DNA from: Flavobacterium sp. N2038
GTDB lineage: Bacteria; Bacteroidota; Bacteroidia; Flavobacteriales; Flavobacteriaceae
DNA length: 64,000 nt
Assembly (NCBI RefSeq): GCF_025947185.1
Contig: NZ_CP110001.1
Coordinates: 4,216,001-4,280,000, forward strand
Direction: 5' to 3'
Both the position numbers and the translations under genes were made by a program. The notes under the pieces are model-generated. The model saw only the letters and a list, made by a program, of their open reading frames with translations. It did not search any database and was not told the origin of the DNA. Every line of letters begins with the position of its first letter. Position 1 is the stretch's first letter. Positions 8,317 through 15,762 of the stretch are shown here, piece by piece.

Positions 8317-9210
8317 TTATTTATTCCGAGGATGCGCATCAGCATACACTTTCTTAAGTTCCGCTAAACTATTATGAGTATAAACTTGCGTAGACGCTAA
8401 ACTCGAATGCCCTAATAACTCCTTAACTGAATTTAAATCTGCTCCATTATTTAACAGGTGAGTCGCAAAAGTATGCCGAAGCACATGAGGACTTTTTTTT
8501 ACCTTTTCAGAGACCCTACTAAAGTAAGAATTTATTAATCGATACACAAAAGATTCACTCATTTTTAACCCTTTTTTCGAAATAAAAAAATAATCCCTAT
8601 CAACTATATTTTCAACCAAAGCACGCTCCTCCAGATAAACCCTAAACTGATCAATAATAACCGGCAAAACTGGAACTATACGCTCCTTATTTCTTTTACC
8701 CAAAACCTTAATCACATTTGAAGACATATCAACATTATAAGCCATCAAATGAATCAGCTCCGCCCTACGCATTCCAGTAGTATAAAAAAGATCCACAATT
8801 AACTTATCCCGAATCTCCTCAAAACCAACAGGAGAATTCACCTCCTGCATTAAATCCGTCAATTCCTTTTCAGAAAACGGAATCTGAACAACCTTAGGCG
8901 TTTTTAACGCCCTATGCTTCAACATAGGACTAACCTCTATTTGCTTTGTTTTAAGAAGAAATTTATAAAAAGACTTCAAAGAAGCCATTTTTCTATTAAC
9001 AGAAACATTAGAAATATTTTGATCCACCAAAGAAACAATCCAACTTCTAATCTGACTATAACTCACTTTCTCTATACCATCTTGTTCAAAATGCGTTTTA
9101 TTAAAAACTTCAAAAAACTCAATATCATTTAAATAAGCCAAAACGGTATGATCCGAATATTTCTTCTCCAATTGAAGATAATCTCGAAAAGCATCTTTAT
9201 TTGATTTCAT
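8317..9210 (-). CDS. xerC: Tyrosine recombinase XerC/XerD family
   Basis: This is a site-specific recombinase of the type that resolves chromosome dimers at dif. The 297-aa protein has an N-terminal SAM-like core-binding domain (residues about 1-90) and a catalytic domain. The catalytic residues are visible: R148 in TTGMRRAEL, H242-x-x-R245 in HVLRHTFATHLL, H268 in LLGHSSL and the nucleophile Y277 in STQVYTH. The location next to rpsU and hpf, with no integrase-type flanks, points to the housekeeping enzyme. XerC and XerD cannot be told apart from sequence alone. The stop overlaps a possible upstream hpf start (TAATG). Confidence 0.9.
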   Translation of the reverse strand: MKSNKDAFRDYLQLEKKYSDHTVLAYLNDIEFFEVFNKTHFEQDGIEKVSYSQIRSWIVSLVDQNISNVSVNRKMASLKSFYKFLLKTKQIEVSPMLKHRALKTPKVVQIPFSEKELTDLMQEVNSPVGFEEIRDKLIVDLFYTTGMRRAELIHLMAYNVDMSSNVIKVLGKRNKERIVPVLPVIIDQFRVYLEERALVENIVDRDYFFISKKGLKMSESFVYRLINSYFSRVSEKVKKSPHVLRHTFATHLLNNGADLNSVKELLGHSSLASTQVYTHNSLAELKKVYADAHPRNK

Positions 9211-9249
9211 CAGAACCCATATTATTTACCAACACAAAACCTTGCACCT

Positions 9250-9283
9250 CAAAATTAAGCATAAAAAAAACCGTTAGCATCAA
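9250..9283 (-). promoter_or_regulatory. Promoter of xerC-hpf
   Basis: The -7 box TAATTTTG (complement of 9250-9257) matches TAnnTTTG. A TTG lies 23 nt upstream (complement of 9281-9283), inside the rpsU terminator. This places xerC under its own promoter directly after rpsU termination. Confidence 0.5.
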
Positions 9284-9301
9284 AATATTGATTACTAACG
9301 G
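9263..9301 (-). terminator. Intrinsic terminator of rpsU
   Basis: On the minus strand the stem CCGTTAG...CTAACGG (9295-9301 with 9271-9277), with an inner ATCAA/TTGAT stem, is followed by eight T residues (9263-9270). It lies 25 nt after the rpsU stop. Confidence 0.85.
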
Positions 9302-9326
9302 TAATTATTTTTTAAAAAGTCTGATA

Positions 9327-9521
9327 TTAACTTTCTAGACTATCTCTCAAGCCTTGGATGTAAGCAGCTTTTTGAATTTGAGCTCTTTTGATAACAGAAG
9401 GCTTAATAAAAGCAGTACGTGCTCTTAATTGACGAACAGTTCCTGTTTTATCAAATTTTCTTTTATAGCGCTTTAATGCTCTATCGATATTTTCTCCGTC
9501 TTTAATTGGTATAATTAACAT
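9327..9521 (-). CDS. rpsU: 30S ribosomal protein bS21
   Basis: bS21 is a small basic protein bound near the 3' end of 16S rRNA. The 64-aa sequence MLIIPIKDGENIDRALKRYKRKFDKTGTVRQLRARTAFIKPSVIKRAQIQKAAYIQGLRDSLES matches the family throughout. In Flavobacterium ribosomes, bS21 together with bS6 and bS18 is known to hide the anti-Shine-Dalgarno sequence, which explains why most genes lack SD sites. This gene is the exception: a full SD lies ahead of its start, so translation should rise when bS21 is scarce. It has its own promoter and terminator. Confidence 0.96.
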   Translation of the reverse strand: MLIIPIKDGENIDRALKRYKRKFDKTGTVRQLRARTAFIKPSVIKRAQIQKAAYIQGLRDSLES

Positions 9522-9530
9522 AATATAGAC

Positions 9531-9537
9531 ACCTCCT
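9531..9537 (-). promoter_or_regulatory. Strong Shine-Dalgarno site of rpsU
   Basis: The minus strand reads GAGAGGAGGTGTC, with AGGAGGT at 9537-9531, followed by nine nucleotides and the ATG at 9521. The 8-mer AGGAGGTG is fully complementary to the canonical 16S 3' end. I found no comparable site ahead of the other genes in the window that I inspected. Confidence 0.9.
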
Positions 9538-9550
9538 CTCGTTAAGGTTG

Positions 9551-9558
9551 CAAAAGTA
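9551..9558 (-). promoter_or_regulatory. Promoter -7 box of rpsU
   Basis: TACTTTTG (complement of 9551-9558) matches TAnnTTTG and lies 29 nt ahead of the ATG, giving a short leader that contains the SD site. No clear TTG is seen 17-23 nt upstream. Confidence 0.55.
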
Positions 9559-9716
9559 TATATTAATTATGAATTATGAGTTATAAATTATAAATTATTT
9601 TTGCAATAAAATGTAAAATATAGAAATACAAGCTGTTTTACACCCGTAAAGCTGTACTTTTCGCCACTTCTTTTTACTTTTTCAAATTATCTCTCCACAA
9701 AAAATTACCCTTTATA

Positions 9717-10859
9717 TTACTCTTTCAATAAATTCCTAGAGATAACTACTTTTTGAATTTCAGTAGTTCCCTCTCCAATTGTACAAAGTTTAGAATCTCT
9801 GTAGAATTTCTCTACTGGAAAGTCTTTTGTATATCCGTATCCTCCATGAATCTGAACAGCATCATTTGCAACTTTCACACAAGTTTCAGAAGCATACATC
9901 TTTGCCATTGCTCCAGATGTTGTTACTGGTTTATGCTGTTGTTTTAAATATGCTGCTTTATGCAATAATAGTTCCGAAGCTTCAATCTCGGTAGCCATAT
10001 CAGCCAATTTAAATGAGATTCCCTGAAAACTACTTATAGGCTGGCCAAACTGATATCTTTCCTTTGAATATTTCAATGCAGCTTCGTAAGCTCCCTTTGC
10101 AATTCCTAAAGACAATGCTCCGATAGAAATTCTGCCTCCGTCTAAAATCTTCATTGCCTGAACAAATCCCTGACCAACTTCACCTAATCTGTTTGCATCT
10201 GGAACCCGACAATTATCAAAAACCAATTCAGCCGTTTCACTTGCGCGCATTCCTAATTTATTTTCTTTTTTCCCTGAAGAAAATCCTGGCATTCCTTTTT
10301 CAAAAACAAATGCCGTCATTCCTTTAGAATCACCTTTCTCTCCAGTACGAACAATCACAACAGCAATATCTCCCGAAATCGCGTGCGTAATAAAATTTTT
10401 TGCCCCGTTAACGATCCACGAATCTCCATCCTTGACAGCAGTAGTATTCATACCACCGGCATCAGAACCTGTATTATGTTCTGTTAATCCCCAGGCACCA
10501 ATAAATTCGGCTGTAGCTAATTTTGGCAGCCACTTTTTCTTTTGCTCTTCATTTCCAAAAGTCAAAATATGATTTGTACATAATGAATTATGAGCAGCAA
10601 CAGACAAACCTATTGATGGATCAACTTTTGAAATTTCTTCTATAATAGTAATGTATTCATGGTAACCCAATCCGGATCCGCCATATTCTTCTGGCACCAA
10701 AACGCCCATAAATCCCATTTCTCCTAATTTTTTAAATAATGGAATTGGAAAAATTTGAGCTTCATCCCACTCCATTATATTAGGTCTAATGTTTTTATCT
10801 GCAAAATCCTTAATAGACTGCGCAATCATTAACTGTGTTTCGTTGTAATCAAAATTCAT
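9717..10859 (-). CDS. Acyl-CoA dehydrogenase
   Basis: This FAD enzyme introduces the alpha-beta double bond in an acyl-CoA, passing electrons to an electron-transfer flavoprotein. The 380-aa length is typical of short- and medium-chain enzymes. An N-terminal helical domain (MNFDYNETQLMIAQSIKDFADKNIRP), the FAD/substrate loop (GAWGLTEHNTGSDAGGMNTTA) and the C-terminal signature (IHGGYGYTKDFPVEKFYRDSKLCTIGEGTTEIQKVVISRNLL) are present. The glutamate of the IGEGTTEIQ motif is the usual catalytic base in butyryl-CoA-type members, so a short-chain substrate is likely but unproven. It lies 15 nt after the helix-hairpin-helix gene, probably in one operon, without any obvious functional link. Confidence 0.92.
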   Translation of the reverse strand: MNFDYNETQLMIAQSIKDFADKNIRPNIMEWDEAQIFPIPLFKKLGEMGFMGVLVPEEYGGSGLGYHEYITIIEEISKVDPSIGLSVAAHNSLCTNHILTFGNEEQKKKWLPKLATAEFIGAWGLTEHNTGSDAGGMNTTAVKDGDSWIVNGAKNFITHAISGDIAVVIVRTGEKGDSKGMTAFVFEKGMPGFSSGKKENKLGMRASETAELVFDNCRVPDANRLGEVGQGFVQAMKILDGGRISIGALSLGIAKGAYEAALKYSKERYQFGQPISSFQGISFKLADMATEIEASELLLHKAAYLKQQHKPVTTSGAMAKMYASETCVKVANDAVQIHGGYGYTKDFPVEKFYRDSKLCTIGEGTTEIQKVVISRNLLKE

Positions 10860-10874
10860 TGTGGCTATTTTTTT

Positions 10875-11771
10875 TTAGAACTCCAAATATAAACTAATTA
10901 TTTTTGCTTTTTCAACAGGAAAACCTTTAATTTTTGATAAATCCTCAATATTTTCAAAATTTCCGTTCATACTTCTATAAGTGACAATTTGTTTTGCCAG
11001 TGCATATTTAAAATATGAAAATTGCGACAACTCTTTTAACGAAGCGTCATTTATAGCAATTTTTCTAAAATCTGAAGGCACTACAGTTTTAAAATGAGAA
11101 TTTAATTCTACTAAAACCTGTGGTGATAATCCCCAAATTTCATTCAACTGTTCCATAGAAACAAAACAGCCTAAAATTTCCTTTTGTTTTAAAATTCGCA
11201 ATGATAATGCTTCACCTATTCCGTAAATTTTAATTAAATCTTCCTGAGTTGCCTGATTAATATCCAAAACTTTAATTTTTTCCTTTTTGAAATCCGTTTT
11301 CTGAGCATACTCCTTTCTCTCACTTTTAAAGCTGGGTTTATTCTGAATCCAATCCGGGAATTTAAAGAAAGGCGAAATAACCTTTAATAAAGAATCTGAA
11401 ACTTTTGTCACCTCTTGAAATTCTTCGGCTGAGTTTACATATTTATTTTGTTTTCGAAAACTCAACAATCTGTCAATTTCTTCAACAGACATTCCCAGTT
11501 TGTACCCTTTGTAATCAGAAATAAAATTTGGATTAAAAGAATACACTTTTGGCTTTTGATTATATTGAACAGAATGAATAGAATCTACTTTAACCTGTAA
11601 AGTCATCCATTTCTCTTTATCAGAAAAAGATTGGGCAACCTGTTCAAAGCCTACAAAGAAGTATATCATCTGTAACACAATTATAATTAAAAAAAGTAGA
11701 AAAAGTCCTATCCGCTCCTGACTGGTAAATTTACAATATTGCTGTAAAGCTTTAAAGTAACTTTTCTTCAT
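10875..11771 (-). CDS. Membrane-anchored helix-hairpin-helix (ComEA-like) protein
   Basis: The 298-aa protein has one N-terminal transmembrane segment (IGLFLLFLIIIVLQMIYFFVGF, about residues 22-43). A periplasmic or extracytoplasmic part follows that contains several helix-hairpin-helix units: LGMSVEEIDRLLSFRKQNKYVNSAEEF, DINQATQEDLIKIYGIGEALSLRILKQKEILGCFVSMEQLNEIWG, and INDASLKELSQFSYFKYALAKQIVTYRSMNGNFENIEDLSKIKG. HhH repeats of this kind bind DNA, and ComEA uses them in competence. This family is common in Bacteroidota, where its role is not established. A DNA-binding or uptake function is inference. Confidence 0.85.
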   Translation of the reverse strand: MKKSYFKALQQYCKFTSQERIGLFLLFLIIIVLQMIYFFVGFEQVAQSFSDKEKWMTLQVKVDSIHSVQYNQKPKVYSFNPNFISDYKGYKLGMSVEEIDRLLSFRKQNKYVNSAEEFQEVTKVSDSLLKVISPFFKFPDWIQNKPSFKSERKEYAQKTDFKKEKIKVLDINQATQEDLIKIYGIGEALSLRILKQKEILGCFVSMEQLNEIWGLSPQVLVELNSHFKTVVPSDFRKIAINDASLKELSQFSYFKYALAKQIVTYRSMNGNFENIEDLSKIKGFPVEKAKIISLYLEF

Positions 11772-11968
11772 ATGTATTAAGTTTCATATCGAATACGAAT
11801 ATAAGCAAATTATTTTAATTTGTAAGAAAATTAACACTTAATTAAATTTATAAAGAATTGTATTATTCAAAATTTATGCTGGTATAAATTGATAAATCAC
11901 AGGCTCCAAAGATCGTAAAGCCTTACTTTTATTAATATTTTAAACATTTTATAACTTAAAACATGATA

Positions 11969-12003
11969 ATTGTTTTTATTTTTTACAAAAAACAATACAT
12001 TTG
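11969..12003 (+). promoter_or_regulatory. Promoter of the amino-acid permease with overlapping inverted repeat
   Basis: The -7 box TACATTTG (11996-12003) is preceded by TTG (11970-11972) at 23 nt spacing. The interval is spanned by a perfect 9-bp inverted repeat, ATTGTTTTT (11969-11977) and AAAAACAAT (11988-11996), touching both promoter elements. This looks like an operator, though an A/T-rich chance match is possible. Confidence 0.5.
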
Positions 12004-12035
12004 GAGCTTAATAACAAATAAACCAATATTATAGT

Positions 12036-13487
12036 ATGTCAATTTGGAAAACTAAACCTCTTTCGGTATTGCTTGGTGAAGCATCCGAATCTGAAAAAGG
12101 ATTAAAAAGAACCTTATCTTCACGTTCGCTTGTTGCACTTGGAGTTGGAGCAATTATTGGAGCGGGACTTTTTTCGCTAACCGGAATTGCAGCTGCAGAT
12201 CATGCAGGTCCTGCCGTTACAATTTCTTTTATTTTAGCCGCAGTAGGTTGTGCATTTGCAGGACTTTGTTATGCTGAATTTGCTTCAATGATTCCTGTTG
12301 CCGGTAGTGCATATACGTATTCTTACGCAACTATGGGGGAATTTATGGCATGGATTATCGGTTGGGATTTAGTTTTAGAATATGCTTTAGGAGCTGCCAC
12401 AGTAGGTGTGAGCTGGTCTCGTTATCTTCTTGAGTTACTCGCTAAATTTAACATACATCTTCCTCCTCAATTAATTTGCTCTCCGTGGGAAACCTTAACA
12501 TTAAGTAACGGAACAGTGGTTGAAGGCGGAATTGTAAATTTACCTGCAATATTTATCGTCTCTTTACTTTCTTTATTATTAATAAAAGGTACTAAAGAGT
12601 CTGCATCATTAAACAATTTCTTAGTTGTTGTAAAAGTGGCTGTTGTTCTTATCTTTATTGTATTAGGATGGAAATTTATCGACCCTAGTAATTACACTCC
12701 ATACATTCCTGAAAACACTGGTGTATTTGGAAAATTTGGATGGTCTGGAATTGCTGCCGGAGCCGGAACTGTATTTTTTGCTTTTATTGGTTTTGATGCT
12801 GTTTCAACTGCGGCGCAGGAAGCTAAAAACCCACAAAAAGGAATGCCAATTGGTATTTTAGGTTCTTTAGTAATTTGTACTATATTATATGTACTATTCT
12901 CTCATGTTATGACAGGACTTGTACCTTATTATAAATTTGCCGGAGATGCAAAACCAGCTGCCACTGCATTTGCTGTAACTGGATACGACTTTTTACAAAC
13001 AGGCTTAATTGTTGCCATCTTAGCAGGTTATACTTCTGTAATATTGGTAATGCTTATGGGGCAAAGTCGTGTTTTTTATACTATGAGTAAAGATGGTTTA
13101 TTACCTCCTTTCTTTAGCGACATCCACGCAAAATTCCGTACTCCTTGGAAAACCAATCTTTTCTTCCTTGTATTTGTTAGTTTATTTGCAGGACTTGTTC
13201 CTGTGAGTGATTTAGGACATATGGTAAGTATTGGTACATTACTAGCTTTTGTACTTGTATGTATTGGAGTTATGGTTATGCGCAAAAAAATGCCAGAAGC
13301 ACCAAGAGCTTTCAAAACTCCATGGGTTCCTTTTGTGCCAATTGCTGGTATTGTAATATGTCTGGCTTTGATGTATTCTTTACCAAACGAAAGTTGGGCA
13401 AGACTTGTAATCTGGATGGCTTTAGGTATTCTTATCTACTTTGTTTATGGTAAGAAAAACAGCAAATTAAACAATCCGGAAAAATAA
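12036..13487 (+). CDS. APC-superfamily amino-acid permease (cationic amino acid transporter type)
   Basis: The 483-aa inner-membrane protein has about 12 hydrophobic segments. Its N-terminal part carries the APC signature SRSLVALGVGAIIGAGLFSLTGIAA, with the unwound GAIIGAG motif of TM1. Further conserved stretches are PVAGSAYTYSYATMGEFMAWIIGWDLVLEYALGAATV and AFIGFDAVSTAAQEAKNPQKGMPIGI, which are typical of the CAT/YfnA-type subfamily. It probably imports amino acids by proton symport; the substrate cannot be read from sequence. It stands alone on the plus strand with its own promoter and a bidirectional terminator. Confidence 0.9.
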   Translation: MSIWKTKPLSVLLGEASESEKGLKRTLSSRSLVALGVGAIIGAGLFSLTGIAAADHAGPAVTISFILAAVGCAFAGLCYAEFASMIPVAGSAYTYSYATMGEFMAWIIGWDLVLEYALGAATVGVSWSRYLLELLAKFNIHLPPQLICSPWETLTLSNGTVVEGGIVNLPAIFIVSLLSLLLIKGTKESASLNNFLVVVKVAVVLIFIVLGWKFIDPSNYTPYIPENTGVFGKFGWSGIAAGAGTVFFAFIGFDAVSTAAQEAKNPQKGMPIGILGSLVICTILYVLFSHVMTGLVPYYKFAGDAKPAATAFAVTGYDFLQTGLIVAILAGYTSVILVMLMGQSRVFYTMSKDGLLPPFFSDIHAKFRTPWKTNLFFLVFVSLFAGLVPVSDLGHMVSIGTLLAFVLVCIGVMVMRKKMPEAPRAFKTPWVPFVPIAGIVICLALMYSLPNESWARLVIWMALGILIYFVYGKKNSKLNNPEK

Positions 13488-13510
13488 TTTTCGAAACAAT
13501 AGAAAACAAA

Positions 13511-13548
13511 AAAAGGATCAGAAAGTAAATTTTCTGATCCTTTTTTTT
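13511..13548. terminator. Bidirectional intrinsic terminator between the permease and the PspC gene
   Basis: A perfect 10-bp stem (GGATCAGAAA at 13515-13524, TTTCTGATCC at 13531-13540) is flanked by A residues on the left and T8 on the right. It serves both the plus-strand permease and the minus-strand PspC gene. Confidence 0.9.
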
Positions 13549-13564
13549 ATGATTATGATTATAA

Positions 13565-13792
13565 TTACAAGTCAAAAACCGAACTTCTTTTTGCTCTGAT
13601 TAAATCTTTAAGACGAATCCAAAATGCCAAAGTAAGATAAACTCCAAATCCCAAACCGACAGTAACAAATGAAATATAGATAAAGAATAATCTAACACTC
13701 GTTACTCGCATTCCGAGCTTATCTGCCAATCTGGAGGAGACATGAAAACCGTATTTTTCGAAAAAGAATTTAAGTTTTAAAATTGCAGACAT
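13565..13792 (-). CDS. Small PspC-domain membrane protein
   Basis: The 75-aa protein MSAILKLKFFFEKYGFHVSSRLADKLGMRVTSVRLFFIYISFVTVGLGFGVYLTLAFWIRLKDLIRAKRSSVFDL matches the PspC domain: a short amphipathic start, an R-x-x-F-x-Y motif and one hydrophobic segment. PspC proteins sense or stabilise the inner membrane during envelope stress in other bacteria; the role in Flavobacterium is not known. I chose the ATG at 13792. The open frame reaches 12 codons further up (MYFCFHIKIKSK), which is not family sequence. It lies downstream of the DUF2851 gene, 65 nt away, on the same strand. Confidence 0.75.
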   Translation of the reverse strand: MSAILKLKFFFEKYGFHVSSRLADKLGMRVTSVRLFFIYISFVTVGLGFGVYLTLAFWIRLKDLIRAKRSSVFDL

Positions 13793-13857
13793 TTTGCTTT
13801 TAATTTTGATATGAAAACAAAAATACAAATTATCTGATCATTTTATTTTCTGATTTT

Positions 13858-15129
13858 CTAATTATTTTTCATTAACTCCATTCCTACTGCACATTTCAGA
13901 CAAGCTTTCTTATTACAATACTCATTTTTTAATTCTAATAATGACTGAGTTTCAAAGGCACTTTTTGGTATAATACCGAAGGACTCAAATTTTGTAATTA
14001 TTGCATTATTCTCTCCAGATACCTCATTCATAAATGTTACCAAATCTTCAGAAACAGATTCATCAAATACATTTGAATAAGCAAACTGAAGTGGAATTAT
14101 TGTATTTATAATGATGAGATCTAAAAATTGCTTTGATAAAGGCTTAAGCTTCTTTGGACTTTCTTTATCGAACTGATAATGATTTTGCCAGTATAAACTA
14201 GTTGAAACCGACAGTAAATCGTATACACTTTTAGCAGATCTTAAAAGGATTATCTTAGAAAATAAATTTTGATGAGTATGGTATAAACTTGCTAATTGTG
14301 AAAGTCTAATGGTTGGAAAATTATCCGGACGGTGTTTAAAAAACTGAAGCGGACTAACATATGTTCTTTCTAACTGATATTTATGTAAAAGATAAAAATA
14401 CCTGAATTTTAAATCGAAAAAATAGACATCTTCTTTTTCAGTATCTAATAAGCCCGAAGCTCCAAAAAGCAATGCTTCAAGATTTTCAATCTCAAAACTT
14501 TCTTTTCTAACAATAGTAAATGGAATAGCTTTTGCAATCTGCAAAAATGACTCTCCATTTGTATTTAGTCCAAAATTTTTAGCTAAAAGACAAAACAAAA
14601 CGGCTTCCCAATCATTATTTGTTTCTGCCAGCAGATTAAAAATAAATTTTGATTTGCGCTCCAAACGTTCAAAAAATAGTCTTTCCTGCCAGTTTTTAAA
14701 CACAAAACTATCTATTCCGGCAATTTCTTTTTCACAAAAAATCCAGGACTTAGCACTTATAAGTGATTGATAATTTGAAATAATATCAGATGAAACATAA
14801 TCTCTTAAAATTAATACCGGAATTTCAGAATTATTTTCCCTGTATATCTCTGCATTATGTTCCCAAACAACATGTAGAATCACATTGTCATATGCGCGAT
14901 CTTTCTCATGATGATGCAAATACCAATCGGAAGATTTTAAATGAATTTCGACATTTCCAGCCCATTTTTGTTCTCCGATTTTAATTTGTGCATTAAAGAA
15001 ATCCGGGCCCGACAATTCTAAATAATCACCAGTCTTAATAATGGTAAGTATTTCTTTCTGAGCGGTCTTTAAATTCAAAGTATCAAACTTTTTGAATTTC
15101 CAGAGATAATGAAGAAAGTCTTCTCTCAT
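13858..15129 (-). CDS. DUF2851 family protein
   Basis: The 423-aa cytoplasmic protein is recognisable from its N-terminus: MREDFLHYLWKFKKFDTLNLKT, then GDYLELSGPDFFNAQIKIGEQKWAGNVEIHLKSSDWYLHHHEKDRAYDNVILHVVWEHN. The ND-x-GPDF and GNVEIH-x-x-SDW-x-x-H-x-x-H patterns, with many acidic and histidine residues, resemble a nuclease-like metal site. The C-terminus has a CNKKACLKCAVGMELMK cysteine cluster. Function is unknown. DUF2851 is widespread in Bacteroidota; the nuclease idea is my inference from the motif, not an established fact. Confidence 0.85.
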   Translation of the reverse strand: MREDFLHYLWKFKKFDTLNLKTAQKEILTIIKTGDYLELSGPDFFNAQIKIGEQKWAGNVEIHLKSSDWYLHHHEKDRAYDNVILHVVWEHNAEIYRENNSEIPVLILRDYVSSDIISNYQSLISAKSWIFCEKEIAGIDSFVFKNWQERLFFERLERKSKFIFNLLAETNNDWEAVLFCLLAKNFGLNTNGESFLQIAKAIPFTIVRKESFEIENLEALLFGASGLLDTEKEDVYFFDLKFRYFYLLHKYQLERTYVSPLQFFKHRPDNFPTIRLSQLASLYHTHQNLFSKIILLRSAKSVYDLLSVSTSLYWQNHYQFDKESPKKLKPLSKQFLDLIIINTIIPLQFAYSNVFDESVSEDLVTFMNEVSGENNAIITKFESFGIIPKSAFETQSLLELKNEYCNKKACLKCAVGMELMKNN

Positions 15130-15199
15130 ATTAGATTTTGTTTTATTACAAAATCTAAATTACAAATTTTAATATTATTCCTACAAAATATACAAAATT

Positions 15200-15682
15200 T
15201 TATTGAAGCATATATAATTTGGCACAAGCTCTTGCATCTGATAATGCTTCGTGATGATTTAGCTGAATATTCATTTCACGACAACAATCACTCAGTTTGG
15301 TAGGTTTTACACCTTTTGCTTTATATATTTTAACTGTACATTCCCATTTTGCAGCTATGTTTAAGTCTTCATAATTCAATCCGTAAAGCAGCATTGACTT
15401 CATTAAAACATTACGATCAAAACTTTCATTGTGAGCTACTACAACTCTGTTTTTTAATCTTTTTTCAATTTCCGGATATACCTGTGCAAATGATTTAGCA
15501 TTTACTGTATCGCGAGGATAAATACCATGCACCTGAATAGTATACGGATTGTATATATTATTTGGTGGTTTTATTAAAGTGACAAATTCGTCCACTATTA
15601 CTCCATTTTGAACCGTAACAATCCCTACTGAACACGGATGATAGCTGGTTGCTGTTTCAAAATCTATTGCTGTAAAATTCAT
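15200..15682 (-). CDS. 3'-5' exonuclease, DEDDh family
   Basis: The 160-aa protein contains the three exonuclease motifs: MNFTAIDFETA (Exo I, Asp and Glu), VVAHNESFDRNVL (Exo II, Asp) and HHEALSDARACAKLY (Exo III, His and Asp). The domain matches DnaQ/PolC-epsilon-type proofreading exonucleases, but it stands alone without a polymerase or a UvrC-like extension. It probably trims DNA or RNA ends in the cytoplasm. The residues between motifs (VHGIYPRDT) fit the small PolC-like exonuclease group. It has no evident operon partner: the nearest gene on its strand is 70 nt downstream. Confidence 0.88.
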   Translation of the reverse strand: MNFTAIDFETATSYHPCSVGIVTVQNGVIVDEFVTLIKPPNNIYNPYTIQVHGIYPRDTVNAKSFAQVYPEIEKRLKNRVVVAHNESFDRNVLMKSMLLYGLNYEDLNIAAKWECTVKIYKAKGVKPTKLSDCCREMNIQLNHHEALSDARACAKLYMLQ

Positions 15683-15762
15683 TTTCTATATTTAAAAAAA
15701 ATATCCATAAATCCAATTGCAATATTCAATCAGATTTATGGATAAATTCAATTTATAAAGAT

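Noticed and set aside
8282..8317. Longer hpf start overlapping the xerC stop
   Set aside because: The TAATG overlap is tempting, but the extra 12 residues precede the first beta strand and are not family sequence. It is kept as an alternative only.
8317..9210. xerC as an integrase of a mobile island
   Set aside because: It lies in a conserved housekeeping cluster with no flanking repeats, despite nearby tRNA genes.
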